Part shown: piece after piece, positions 8,719-17,619 of the stretch
How the letters are laid out: every line of letters begins with the position of its first letter
How positions within the stretch are numbered: the stretch's first letter is position 1
Assembly: GCF_001262505.1 (NCBI RefSeq)
Contig: NZ_KQ410727.1
Location: forward strand, 1 to 64,000
DNA: 64,000 bases
Source: Shinella sp. SUS2
GTDB lineage: Bacteria; Pseudomonadota; Alphaproteobacteria; Rhizobiales; Rhizobiaceae
Direction of reading: 5' to 3'
Program-made: the position numbers and the translations under genes
Notes under the pieces: model-generated
The model's input: the letters and a program-made list of their open reading frames with translations, nothing else
Told to the model about the DNA's origin: nothing
Database searches by the model: none

Positions 8719-9408
8719 ATGAAAGGAATGCCTTTGATCACCTTCGGTTACTCCGCCGCCCTCAGACAGCAGTTCGGCGACCTTTCCTCACAGGTCATGC
8801 TTTTCACCGGTGTCACGGCCGTGGCCGATGTGTCCCGGCCGCAGCAGATGTTCACCCGCATCGCACAGCAACGCCTCGCCGAAGGACCCGAAGGCGAGTT
8901 CCCCGAGATTCAGGCATGGCGGCGGACCTTCGCGAAGATGGGCCTGAAGCCGACACAATACAGGTGCGCTTCGGAAGCCCTGCTTCGCCGGCTGCGAAAG
9001 GAAGAGGGGCTTCCATCCATCCATCCCCTCGTCGATCTCTGCAACGCGGTTTCCGTCGCCTTCGCCATCCCCATTGCGCTCTTCGACACCGAGAAGGTTC
9101 AAGGGCATCTCGAAGTGCGGCATGCCGTGGGAACAGAAATCTACGAGACCTTCTCCGGTGCCATCGAGACGCCGGATGCGGGGGAGGTGATTTTTGCGGA
9201 CCGTACCGGACATGCCCATGCACGCCGTTGGTCCAACCGTCAGAGCGGCCGTTCCGTCATAAGGCCGCAAACGCGGTCCGTCCTTGTCGTCGCCGAAGCC
9301 TTTCACGATACCGCCGACGATGACCTCGCACGCTTGAAGGTGGCTCTCAGGCAAGCCTTGTCCGAAGCCTGGCCTCTCGGTGATCTCGTCGAGATATCCA
9401 CGGCATGA
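8719..9408 (+). CDS. B3/B4 domain protein (PheT editing-domain-like)
   Basis: This is a 229-aa protein of the B3/B4 family, related to the editing domain of phenylalanyl-tRNA synthetase beta subunit. Recognisable segments are SIHPLVDLCNAVSVAFAIPIALFD in the middle of the fold and the late RPQTRSVLVVAEAF region. Free-standing members may act on mischarged tRNA or amino acids, but their roles are mostly unproven. The start at 8719 is chosen because AAGG lies eight bases upstream; an ATG at 8728 is also possible. It stands alone between DUF1176 and the patatin operon. Confidence 0.75.
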   Translation: MKGMPLITFGYSAALRQQFGDLSSQVMLFTGVTAVADVSRPQQMFTRIAQQRLAEGPEGEFPEIQAWRRTFAKMGLKPTQYRCASEALLRRLRKEEGLPSIHPLVDLCNAVSVAFAIPIALFDTEKVQGHLEVRHAVGTEIYETFSGAIETPDAGEVIFADRTGHAHARRWSNRQSGRSVIRPQTRSVLVVAEAFHDTADDDLARLKVALRQALSEAWPLGDLVEISTA

Positions 9409-9566
9409 ATGCCGATTTCCACCGTTCTGCCCGTTGCAGGCACGCCCCGCTTTCGGGGGAGCGGAACGAAGGCTCTGTACGATGGGCGGCAACTGGGTTA
9501 GCAATCTTGAATTGATCTCTTTCAGTCCGAGCACACCGAAGCGGGTTTGCATTGAACGGAGGCGTC

Positions 9567-11339
9567 ATGCGCGAATGCGACCTGGTCATGAAAGGCGGGA
9601 TCACGTCAGGGGTGGTCTACCCGCACGCGATCGTGGAAATCGCCCGTGCCTACCGGCTGCGCAGCATCGGCGGGACTTCGGCGGGTGCCATCGCCGCAGC
9701 GGTGGCCGCCGCCGCGGAGTACCGCCGCGAGCGCTCGGCCGGCAAGAATGATTTTACCGGCTATGACGGCATTGTCGCCATTGCCGACGAGATCGGCCGT
9801 GACATGGCCTCGCTGTTCCAGCCCGCGCCGAAGTTGAAGCCCCTGTTCGACATCCTGATGGCGGCATCGGCCGCCGGCATTGCCGGCAAACCGATGGCAG
9901 TGATGAAGGCGATGCTTGCAGCCTACCGCGGCCGGGCGTTGACCGCAGCGGTCCTTGGCCTTGCCGTGGTGGTGGTTGGCATCTGCCGTTCGGACGTATC
10001 TCTTGCTGTCCTGGGGATCGTTGCCGGGATCGTCCTGCTGGTGACCGCCATGGGTTTGGCCCTGTGGCGTGCAGTCAAGGCCGACCTGCCGGCGCACGAT
10101 TTCGGGATCTGCCCCGGCCTGACCCAGAAGGGCAATGGCAAGCCCGCGCTGACCGACTGGCTTGCGGACCGCATCGACAGGGTGGCCGGCAATCTCGACC
10201 CTGACGGCATTGCTGGCGACCCGCTTACTATCGGCCAGCTTGCCGATCACGGCATCGAGGTCGCAACCATGACGACCGACCTGTCGTCGGGCCGGCCCTA
10301 CCAGCTGCCGCTGAAAAGCGACCACCACTATTTCTCCCGGCGCGAATTCGAGGCGCTTTTTCCAAAGCGCGTGGTTGATTATCTGGTCCGCGGCAGGGCG
10401 CCGCTGGCTGATGTCGGCCCGCAGCTCCCAGCCGATCTCTATCCGCTTGCCAGTGGCAGGGATTTTCCGGTCCTGCTGGTCGCGCGCATGAGCCTGAGCT
10501 TCCCGGGGCTGATCAGTGCGGTGCCGCTTTACCGTTTCGACGACCTGCTTCCCGAAGGGCCGGGCCGGTCAAAGGTGCGGCGCTGCCTGTTCTCGGATGG
10601 CGGCATCTCCAGCAACTTCCCCATCCATTTCTTCGATTCCTTCCTGCCGTCGCGGCCGACATTCGGCATTACGCTTTCCCCTTGGGAGGAGGCCCGTCAC
10701 GGCGACGTGCGCGTCGAGCTCCCCAGTCATCCGCGCCAGAGCACGCACCTTCCGGTTCGGACCATCACCGGTATCGGCAACGCCTTGAGCTCGATCCTCA
10801 ACACTGCGAAGGACTGGCAGGACACGCTGCAGTCGCTGCTGCCCGGCTATGCAGACCGTATCGTCGAGATCCGCCTCGACGAAAGCCGGGAGGGTGGCAT
10901 GAACCTTGCGATGGACGAGAGCACCATCCGCCAGCTCGGTGACTATGGCCGTCAGGCGGGACGGGCCTTGGTCGAACGCTTCGATTTTGACGAACATCGC
11001 TGGCTGCGCGCGGTCTCGCTGATGCCCAAGCTGGAAGGCGCGCTGGACGGCATGGCGACCGCCTATCGCGCCCCACCTGCCGGTGGCGGGCCGATCTACG
11101 AAACGCTGCTGACCGACCACACCCCCCGCGCCTACAGGAATACCCAGAAATGGCGCGAGGAGGTGCTGGTGCCGTTTGTCACCGCTTTGGCCGGGATCGG
11201 CGAAAAGGCAGCCGACGCCCAGGCTGCGGACGGGGCCGGCTCTGTGCGCAAGGGTGCGGTGCCGAGCGCCGACAGCAATCTGCGCCTTGTCGCCGGTGCC
11301 GACCGTGCGCCGGTGCGCAAGACGTCGTCCTCCAACTAG
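9567..11339 (+). CDS. Patatin-like phospholipase with internal membrane hairpin
   Basis: This is a 590-aa patatin-family lipid hydrolase; the ATG follows CGGAGG. The oxyanion loop GGITSG is at residues 10-15, the nucleophile elbow GGTSAG has Ser38, and the DGG of the catalytic dyad is at about residue 344. Unlike small patatins, residues about 124-170 contain two closely spaced hydrophobic helices that should anchor the enzyme in the membrane. It is the first gene of a tight operon with an HNH-like/ATPase fusion and an HNH endonuclease. Patatins serve as membrane-damaging effectors in CBASS defence, so a similar abortive role is proposed here; lipid substrate and activation are unknown. Confidence 0.85.
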   Translation: MRECDLVMKGGITSGVVYPHAIVEIARAYRLRSIGGTSAGAIAAAVAAAAEYRRERSAGKNDFTGYDGIVAIADEIGRDMASLFQPAPKLKPLFDILMAASAAGIAGKPMAVMKAMLAAYRGRALTAAVLGLAVVVVGICRSDVSLAVLGIVAGIVLLVTAMGLALWRAVKADLPAHDFGICPGLTQKGNGKPALTDWLADRIDRVAGNLDPDGIAGDPLTIGQLADHGIEVATMTTDLSSGRPYQLPLKSDHHYFSRREFEALFPKRVVDYLVRGRAPLADVGPQLPADLYPLASGRDFPVLLVARMSLSFPGLISAVPLYRFDDLLPEGPGRSKVRRCLFSDGGISSNFPIHFFDSFLPSRPTFGITLSPWEEARHGDVRVELPSHPRQSTHLPVRTITGIGNALSSILNTAKDWQDTLQSLLPGYADRIVEIRLDESREGGMNLAMDESTIRQLGDYGRQAGRALVERFDFDEHRWLRAVSLMPKLEGALDGMATAYRAPPAGGGPIYETLLTDHTPRAYRNTQKWREEVLVPFVTALAGIGEKAADAQAADGAGSVRKGAVPSADSNLRLVAGADRAPVRKTSSSN

Positions 11340-11357
11340 GCGAAGGAGGAGCGGACG

Positions 11358-13706
11358 GTGTTCTTCTTCGATCATGGGAGCCGGGACCGGGTATTCCCCG
11401 GCAGCCTGCAAGGGCGAGACAGCGGGCTGCACGACATGACCGCCTATTATGCGCTCGATCGGAGGGAGCGCCTGCAGACCGATGTGCCCTGGGTCTGGAA
11501 GTCTCCGCTCGGGCGCGACGTTCTCGACGCGTTGGCAGCGCTTTCCTACGGCAAGTGCCCCTTCTGTGAGCAGGCCGATCGGCGGCTGCAGCCATACCGG
11601 TTTCGCCCGCCGGCCTATGCGACCCCGATGAAGCGGCCGGAAGACAGGGAATGTTACCTGTGGCTCGCCTTTCAATGGGAAAACCTTTTCCCGATCTGCG
11701 AGGGATGCCTGCCGCAAGACAAGGCCTATTTCCCCGTCGATGGCCCGCGCGCCGCGCCTCCTCCTTCCTCCCTGGCACCCTTCGGCACGGCGGGGCTGCA
11801 GATCGACGAGACGCCGCGCCTCTACTTTCCCGGTGAAGTCACGAAACCGGCCGCCGCCTTCAACATGAAGCTTGATGGTTTTCTGCTCGGCAAGAACCGC
11901 CGTGCCGAGCCGACGATCGTCCAGTTCAATCTCAACCGTGCCGATCTCGTCCGCCGCCGCGCGGCAGCCTTGACGGGGTGGATCGGCGAGATACGCCGCG
12001 CTCCGCTCGCGTTCTTCGACCTTGCACGGTGGATGGAAGAGGACCGCTCCTACAAGGAAGTCGAATTCGGCGGAGCGCTCTACCTGCTTCTGCGCCGGAT
12101 TGCGGACAAACTTTCCGGACGCTTCCAAGCATCCGGTCCGTTGTCCACCGAACGCATCGGCGCGACCCTCAGCAGCTGGTCTCGGCGGAGTGATTTTGCG
12201 GCGGCGGTTCGCGAAACCCTTCGCGAATTGCGCCGTGAAGACAAGGACATGGCACGGGGGCTGCAAGACACCAACGAACAGAAGGCAGTTTCCCAGCCGC
12301 GCCCGGCACGCTCGCAACTCCGCGCCGCAACCATCAAGAACTACAAATCGTTGGAGGCGATCTCCTTCGCCTTGCCGGACCCGCCGCATGACCCGGCCAT
12401 GGGCAGCAACCCCGACGAACTGCCGCCGACCCCATGCCTGCTCATCCTTGGAGAAAACTCGACCGGCAAGAGCTCGATCCTCGAAGCGATCGTGCTTGCC
12501 GCAATCCCGGAAGACATGCGTGACGAACTCGATCTGAACGGCCGCAACATGACGCTCAATCCGGAATATATGGGCGAAACCGGAACGAGCGCCACGCGTG
12601 ACTGCCGTATCGAACTGGAGTTTCGCGACGGCGGCGGCACGAGCCTGACGATCGGTGCGAAGGATGGCCGCATGCTTACCCGATCGAAGCTGAAGAGCCT
12701 GCGGCCGCCGATCTTCGCCTATGGCGCACACCGGCTTTTCGGCAGGGCACGGCAGAAAAGCCATGCCCGCCGGATCGAGACGCTGTTCCGAAACGACCGC
12801 CAGATCTCCAACCCCGAGCCATGGCTTGCCGGATTGGCAAAGCGGCGGCCGGAGGCACTCGGCGAGGTGGTCAGTGCGCTGCGCCATATCATCCGCATCG
12901 ACGGTGATTTCCGTGACATCGAGGTGAAGCCGGGCAAGGAAAGCGAAGCCGGCCGTTGCATCATCAATGTGCGCAAGAAGAAGCAGGATGGCAGCGACTA
13001 TATCGTGCCGCAGCGGCTCGACATCGTCTCGTCCGGTTATCGGGCCGTTCTGGCGCTGGTCTGCGACGTGCTCGAAGGGCTGATGGATGCCGCGCCACAT
13101 CTTTCCCCGCGTGACGCGCGCCATGGCGAGGCGATCGTGCTTGTCGACGAGATCGAAGCGCATCTACATCCGCGCTGGAAATTGCAGATCGTTGCGGGCC
13201 TGCGCAAGGCGCTGCCGCGCGTTACCTTCATCTTCACGTCGCATGATCCGCTCTGTGTCAGGGGCATGCGCGACGGTGAGGTGATGATGCTGCACCGTTA
13301 CCAGAACACCGGTGACGGCCCGAGTTCGATGCCCGAAGTGGTCGAGCGCGTTGCCGATTTCGATCATATCGAAACGATGACCGTCGAGCAGCTTCTGACC
13401 TCGGACATGTTCCAGCTCTTCTCGGCCGACGACCGGCGGACCGATCATACCTTTGCCGCGGTGGCCGACCTTCTGGCCCGCGACAGGAGTATCCTCGACG
13501 AAAGGGAGCGGGCCGTTCTGGCCGATTTCAACGCCGCCATCGCCGACGGATTGCCCTATGGCCGCACCGAGGTGACGCGCGTCGTTCAAGAGGCGGTCGC
13601 CGAGTACCTTGCGATGCGGCGCACCGCCGCCAGCACGCGCGTCAGTGCGGCCCGCGAGGCTGCGAAGACGGAAGTCAAAAAATTCCTTCAAGGATTGCTG
13701 GAATGA
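11358..13706 (+). CDS. Degenerate HNH domain fused to PtuA-like AAA ATPase
   Basis: This is a 782-aa fusion starting at GTG after a strong AAGGAGGA site. Residues about 25-300 resemble the HNH protein encoded next door: CPFC at 67-70, YLWLAFQWENLFPICEGC at 100-117 and LNRADLVRRR at 192-201. The His of the partner's EHYRP motif is replaced by Arg81 (YRFRP), so the zinc knuckle remains but the nuclease should be dead. Residues about 320-782 are an ABC/SMC-like ATPase of the AAA_15/AAA_21 type: Walker A GENSTGKSS (365-373), SSGYRAVLAL near 558-567, Walker B IVLVDEIEAHLHP (593-605) and a TSHD switch (627-630). The gene overlaps the downstream HNH gene by four bases. The ATPase-HNH pairing resembles Septu PtuA/PtuB. 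Confidence 0.85.
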   Translation: MFFFDHGSRDRVFPGSLQGRDSGLHDMTAYYALDRRERLQTDVPWVWKSPLGRDVLDALAALSYGKCPFCEQADRRLQPYRFRPPAYATPMKRPEDRECYLWLAFQWENLFPICEGCLPQDKAYFPVDGPRAAPPPSSLAPFGTAGLQIDETPRLYFPGEVTKPAAAFNMKLDGFLLGKNRRAEPTIVQFNLNRADLVRRRAAALTGWIGEIRRAPLAFFDLARWMEEDRSYKEVEFGGALYLLLRRIADKLSGRFQASGPLSTERIGATLSSWSRRSDFAAAVRETLRELRREDKDMARGLQDTNEQKAVSQPRPARSQLRAATIKNYKSLEAISFALPDPPHDPAMGSNPDELPPTPCLLILGENSTGKSSILEAIVLAAIPEDMRDELDLNGRNMTLNPEYMGETGTSATRDCRIELEFRDGGGTSLTIGAKDGRMLTRSKLKSLRPPIFAYGAHRLFGRARQKSHARRIETLFRNDRQISNPEPWLAGLAKRRPEALGEVVSALRHIIRIDGDFRDIEVKPGKESEAGRCIINVRKKKQDGSDYIVPQRLDIVSSGYRAVLALVCDVLEGLMDAAPHLSPRDARHGEAIVLVDEIEAHLHPRWKLQIVAGLRKALPRVTFIFTSHDPLCVRGMRDGEVMMLHRYQNTGDGPSSMPEVVERVADFDHIETMTVEQLLTSDMFQLFSADDRRTDHTFAAVADLLARDRSILDERERAVLADFNAAIADGLPYGRTEVTRVVQEAVAEYLAMRRTAASTRVSAAREAAKTEVKKFLQGLLE

Positions 13707-14767
13707 GGCGCGCCAACCGCTCGCTGGCAACGGAACCGGCGATCCTGCGCAAGCCGCGCCCGTCGGACGGCAAGTCCGAACTTCAGCTCGTTACGGAGCA
13801 TATGGAAAGGATCGCGGCCGGGGAGAAACTGGAGGCGTTCGATTTCGCCCGATACAAGGAAGCGTCTGTCAAGACCGCCCTCGAGACGCTGTTCCATGGC
13901 AAATGTGCCTACTGCGAGAGCGTTTATGCCGGCCTCCAGCCGGTGGATGTCGAACACTACCGGCCCAAAGGCGAAGTCGAGGGCGCTCCCGGCCATCCCG
14001 GCTACTGGTGGCTGGCGATGGAGTGGAGCAACCTCCTGCCGAGCTGCATCGACTGCAACCGGCGCCGCAGTCAGAAGACGCCGAAGCCGGGCGAGGACCG
14101 GCTGGTCGCCTTGCGTGCCAACGGTGATTTCGACCGCTCCCGCAGCATCCTGACCGGAAAGCAGAGCGCGTTCCCGCTCGAGGAGGGGAGTGTGCACGTG
14201 GCCCGCCCCGGCGACGACATCGAGGCCGAGAAGCGTCTCTTGCTCGACCCAACGCGTGACGACCCTGACCTGCACCTCGCCTTCCACGTTGATCGCGCGC
14301 ACCTGATCAGCCTCATCCATCCAAAACCCCTCGATCCCGGCGGAGCCGCAGGTCTCCCCGATGCCCTGGCTGATCCTGCCGCGATCGCGAGCGCAGCCGT
14401 CGCGTCAAGGAGCAGTGCTGCGGGCGCGGTGTCGATCCAGATCTACGGGCTGAACCGGCTTGGCTTGGTGCAGGCGCGCACGCGCGTGCTGCGCGACCTC
14501 GAGTTCCTTCTGGCAATGAGCCTGAATCTCCATGAGATCGCTGCGGACCTGGCCGAAAGGGTAGCAGCCCGGTCGACCGAACTTGCTACCCTGCATGGCG
14601 CAGCAAGAGAGCGCCTTTCCGAAGATATCGCCATGGATGAGCGAATTGCAGGCAAGATCGGCCGCTACGCGGAGGAGGCGCAGGCACGTATCCGCGAGAT
14701 GGCCCAGCCGCAGGCCCCTTATTCAAGCCTGGTCCGCGCCTGGATAAGGGCCTACCTGGCGGAATAG
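13703..14767 (+). CDS. HNH endonuclease (PtuB-like)
   Basis: This is a 354-aa HNH nuclease starting inside the preceding stop codon (ATGA). The zinc and catalytic motifs are complete: CAYC at residues 68-71, VDVEHYRPKG at 81-90 with the catalytic His85, and WSNLLPSCIDCN at 108-119. A later IQIYGLNRLGLVQAR segment (245-259) is shared with the N-terminal part of the adjacent ATPase. The arrangement matches PtuB of Septu or the HNH effector of some retron systems, which cleave DNA or tRNA with an ATPase partner. Translational coupling suggests fixed stoichiometry with the ATPase. Target nucleic acid cannot be told from sequence. Confidence 0.87.
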   Translation: MRRANRSLATEPAILRKPRPSDGKSELQLVTEHMERIAAGEKLEAFDFARYKEASVKTALETLFHGKCAYCESVYAGLQPVDVEHYRPKGEVEGAPGHPGYWWLAMEWSNLLPSCIDCNRRRSQKTPKPGEDRLVALRANGDFDRSRSILTGKQSAFPLEEGSVHVARPGDDIEAEKRLLLDPTRDDPDLHLAFHVDRAHLISLIHPKPLDPGGAAGLPDALADPAAIASAAVASRSSAAGAVSIQIYGLNRLGLVQARTRVLRDLEFLLAMSLNLHEIAADLAERVAARSTELATLHGAARERLSEDIAMDERIAGKIGRYAEEAQARIREMAQPQAPYSSLVRAWIRAYLAE

Positions 14768-14962
14768 GAAAGCCAAGGTCTGCCGGTTCTCTTTTCGGAA
14801 GAGAAACAACAGAAGCTATGCGGTGCTGTGACCCAAGGCTTTCAGAGGCCAGGACAAGGCAATCCGACGGTTGGAGTGGGTCCGTTGCCGACGCTTCGGT
14901 GAACAGGAGCGAGGCACCGTTTCGAATACAAATCCTGAACCCAGGCATTTGCGCAAACGGCA

Positions 14963-14988
14963 ACACCTCCCCGGGATCGGGGAGGTGT
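14963..14988. terminator. Stem-loop after the patatin/ATPase/HNH operon
   Basis: An eleven-base-pair GC-rich stem (ACACCTCCCC paired with GGGGAGGTGT, closed by one more G-C pair) with a GGAT loop lies between the HNH gene and the convergent end of the ABC ATPase gene. There is no T-run on either side, so it could be a weak or factor-dependent terminator. The remainder of 14768-15028 shows nothing else. Confidence 0.4.
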
Positions 14989-15028
14989 ACGCCTCCGGAC
15001 GTCATTGCGGCAGCCGTGTGCGGGATGC

Positions 15029-16090
15029 TCACGTTGCCGAAGTGGCGCCTAATCGATGACCGCCTTGCGGGTCGAAGAGATGCAAGTGCGCGCTGTCGGG
15101 TAGGATGTGCACGGTTTCGCCGGGCCGGATATGCAGGCGGTCGCGGCCGAGATAGGTGAGCTTCTGCCCGGCCATGTCGAGTAGGAGCAGGGTTTCCGAA
15201 CCGGTCTGCTCGACCACCACGACGGTTGCCGCCGTGCCCGCGGGATCGAGCGTCAGGTGCTCGGGTCGGATGCCGAGTACGGCCCGGGCGGTGTCTACAG
15301 CGGTGCCGGTTGGAGCCGACAGGCCGCAGCCGGCGACGAAATGCCCCCTTTCGATGCGCCCCTCGACGAAATTCATCGCCGGTGAGCCGATGAAGCCGGC
15401 GACGAACATGTTGGCGGGGCTGTCGTAGAGCTCGAGCGGCGATCCCACCTGCTCGACGATGCCCGCCCGCATGACGACGATCTTGTCTGCCATGGTCATC
15501 GCCTCGACCTGGTCATGGGTGACATAGACCGTCGTGGTGCCGAGGCGCTGGTGCAGCGCCTTGATTTCCGCACGCATCTGCACGCGCAGCTTGGCGTCGA
15601 GATTAGACAGGGGCTCGTCGAACAGGAAGACGCGCGGATCGCGCACGATGGCGCGGCCCATTGCGACACGCTGGCGCTGCCCGCCGGAGAGCTGGCGCGG
15701 CAGGCGGTCGAGCAGGGCCGAGAGGTCGAGGATCTCGGCGGCCGCCGCCACACGCCTCTCGATCTCCTCCTTCGGCTTGCCGGCAAGTTTCAGCGAGAAG
15801 CCCATGTTCTTCGCGACGGTCATGTGCGGATAGAGCGCGTAGTTCTGGAACACCATGGCGACGTCGCGCTGTTTCGGCGGGATGTCGTTGACGACACGCG
15901 CACCGATGCGGATCTCGCCGCCGGAAATGCCCTCCAGCCCGGCGATCATGCGCAAGAGGGTGGACTTCCCGCAGCCGGACGGGCCGACCAGCGCGACGAA
16001 TTCACCGTCCCTGACCTCGACGTCGACACCGCGCAGGACTTCTACGGCACCATAGGATTTGCGGGCATCCCGGATCTGGACTTCAGCCAC
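15029..16090 (-). CDS. Sugar-type ABC transporter ATPase (UgpC/MalK family)
   Basis: This is a 353-aa ATPase of the carbohydrate uptake class. The nucleotide-binding domain carries Walker A GPSGCGKST, Q-loop FQNYALYPHM, signature LSGGQRQR, Walker B VFLFDEPLSNLDA and the His switch THDQ; the C-terminal third is the OB-like TOBE domain typical of MalK/UgpC. It overlaps the sulfatase gene by eight bases and is last in an operon with two permeases and a binding protein, so it should energise that importer. Confidence 0.93.
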   Translation of the reverse strand: MAEVQIRDARKSYGAVEVLRGVDVEVRDGEFVALVGPSGCGKSTLLRMIAGLEGISGGEIRIGARVVNDIPPKQRDVAMVFQNYALYPHMTVAKNMGFSLKLAGKPKEEIERRVAAAAEILDLSALLDRLPRQLSGGQRQRVAMGRAIVRDPRVFLFDEPLSNLDAKLRVQMRAEIKALHQRLGTTTVYVTHDQVEAMTMADKIVVMRAGIVEQVGSPLELYDSPANMFVAGFIGSPAMNFVEGRIERGHFVAGCGLSAPTGTAVDTARAVLGIRPEHLTLDPAGTAATVVVVEQTGSETLLLLDMAGQKLTYLGRDRLHIRPGETVHILPDSAHLHLFDPQGGHRLGATSAT

Positions 16091-17618
16091 GGTCGCCTCC
16101 CGAGACGGTGTTGAATGCGAGGCGGGAAAAGGCTTCGGGTGGCGCCCCGTTTGCCTGCATCAGGCGGGTCATTAGCTCGGTGAGGCGCTTTTCTTCGTCG
16201 GGATCGGCGAGCGGCTTTTCTTGCCCCGGGTCGCTCGTAAGGTCGTAGAGGCGCGTTTCGGATTCGAGCAGCGCCCCGGGGCCGTAATTGTTGTACATCG
16301 GCGAGCGCTCGATCACCGGCACCTTCAGCAGCGTCGCGCCCTTGGTGAAATCGAGCGGCGGCGAGAGTTCGACATTGGCTAGCTCGTCCGGTGAGAACGG
16401 CGAGAAGATATGTGTCGGCATCAGCGTGTACTGGTAGAGCTCCTGCTGCGACAGGTCCTCCGGGAAGCGGTGATAGGTGTAGCGGCCGTCGGCGACATTC
16501 ACCGCACCGCCGAAATAGCCGAACAGGGCGCCCTGGCGCGGCGATGTGCCGTCGGCCATTGCGCACAGGGAGAAGCCTTCGTTCTCGGCCGGTGGCGTGG
16601 CGCCGAAAAGGTCGAGGAAAGTGGCTGCCAGGTCGATCGACTGGCTGAGCGCCTCCGTGCGGCTTCCGGCGCGCTCGGCATGGCGGGGGTCGTGCAGGAA
16701 GAGCGGGATATGCGCCACTTCCTCATAGAGGTTCATGCGGTTCTTCGCCCAGAAATCGTGCTCGCCGAGCAGGAAGCCATGGTCGGTGGTGACGACGAGG
16801 GCGGTGTCCTTCCACAGGTCGTGACGGTCGAAGTAGTCGAGCAGTTCGCCAAGCAGGTGATCGCACATGGCCACCACCGCATAGTAGTTGGCGCGCAGCT
16901 CCTCGCATTCCTCGGGCAGCTCGTCGACACGGCCGTAGCGCGGCCAATCGCGGAGCGGGCCTTCCCAGCCGGTGTCGAACTGCGCCTTGAAGCGCTCCGG
17001 TGCCGTGAAGGGCTCGTGCGGATCGAAGGTCTCGATCTGCAGCATCCAGTTGTCTGCATCCCGGTTGCGGTCGAGGAAGTCGAAACCCTCGGCAAAGCAG
17101 CGCACGGACGGGAAGTCCTTCTCTTCCTTGATGAACTCGCGGTTGATGATGTTCTGGCCGAAATAGGAGCGCCGCTGGTCGCTGAACTGGCGGGCATGGT
17201 ATTTCTCGCGCAGGCGCTCCCAGTGCGGCTGCACCATCGCCTTCCAGCGATCGCCTTCCTGGCCGCGCACGAATTCATAGGAATCGTAGCGGTTGTGATA
17301 GGTCGCGCCGCCATCCTCCCAATAGTGGAAGTGGTCGGTCACCAGATGGCTGTAGGTACCGCATTCCCGATGCAGGATTTCGGGAAAGGCATTGTCGAAG
17401 GGCTCCAGCGGTCCCCAGCTCCGGTGCAGGAAGGTGAGGCGGCCGGTCAGCATGTCGCGCCTTGCCGGCATGCAGGGCAGGCTGCCGACATAGTGCTTGT
17501 CGTAGGTCACGCTGCGGGCGGCGAGCCGATCGAAATTCGGCGTGGGGATACGTGTTCCGCCATAGGGTCCCAGCAGGTGCCGGTTGAGGGAATCGAACAG
17601 GACAAAAACCGCCTTCAT
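16083..17618 (-). CDS. Sulfatase (formylglycine-dependent)
   Basis: This is a 511-aa alkaline-phosphatase-superfamily sulfatase. The CMPARRDMLTGR motif carries the C-x-P-x-R sequence in which Cys49 would be oxidised to formylglycine by a maturase encoded elsewhere. TTDHGFLLGEHDFWAKN is the conserved metal-binding region. No signal peptide is visible, so it should act on an imported sulfate ester in the cytoplasm. It lies inside a sugar-type ABC operon, one base from the permease gene. A phosphonate or phosphate ester substrate is possible, because related phosphonate monoester hydrolases share the motif. Confidence 0.88.
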   Translation of the reverse strand: MKAVFVLFDSLNRHLLGPYGGTRIPTPNFDRLAARSVTYDKHYVGSLPCMPARRDMLTGRLTFLHRSWGPLEPFDNAFPEILHRECGTYSHLVTDHFHYWEDGGATYHNRYDSYEFVRGQEGDRWKAMVQPHWERLREKYHARQFSDQRRSYFGQNIINREFIKEEKDFPSVRCFAEGFDFLDRNRDADNWMLQIETFDPHEPFTAPERFKAQFDTGWEGPLRDWPRYGRVDELPEECEELRANYYAVVAMCDHLLGELLDYFDRHDLWKDTALVVTTDHGFLLGEHDFWAKNRMNLYEEVAHIPLFLHDPRHAERAGSRTEALSQSIDLAATFLDLFGATPPAENEGFSLCAMADGTSPRQGALFGYFGGAVNVADGRYTYHRFPEDLSQQELYQYTLMPTHIFSPFSPDELANVELSPPLDFTKGATLLKVPVIERSPMYNNYGPGALLESETRLYDLTSDPGQEKPLADPDEEKRLTELMTRLMQANGAPPEAFSRLAFNTVSGGDRG

Positions 17619-17619
17619 A

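Noticed and set aside
10569..13163. Very long open frame on the minus strand across the patatin and ATPase genes
   Set aside because: It is antisense to two genes with clear catalytic motifs, its product shows no family features, and long antisense frames are expected in DNA this rich in GC.
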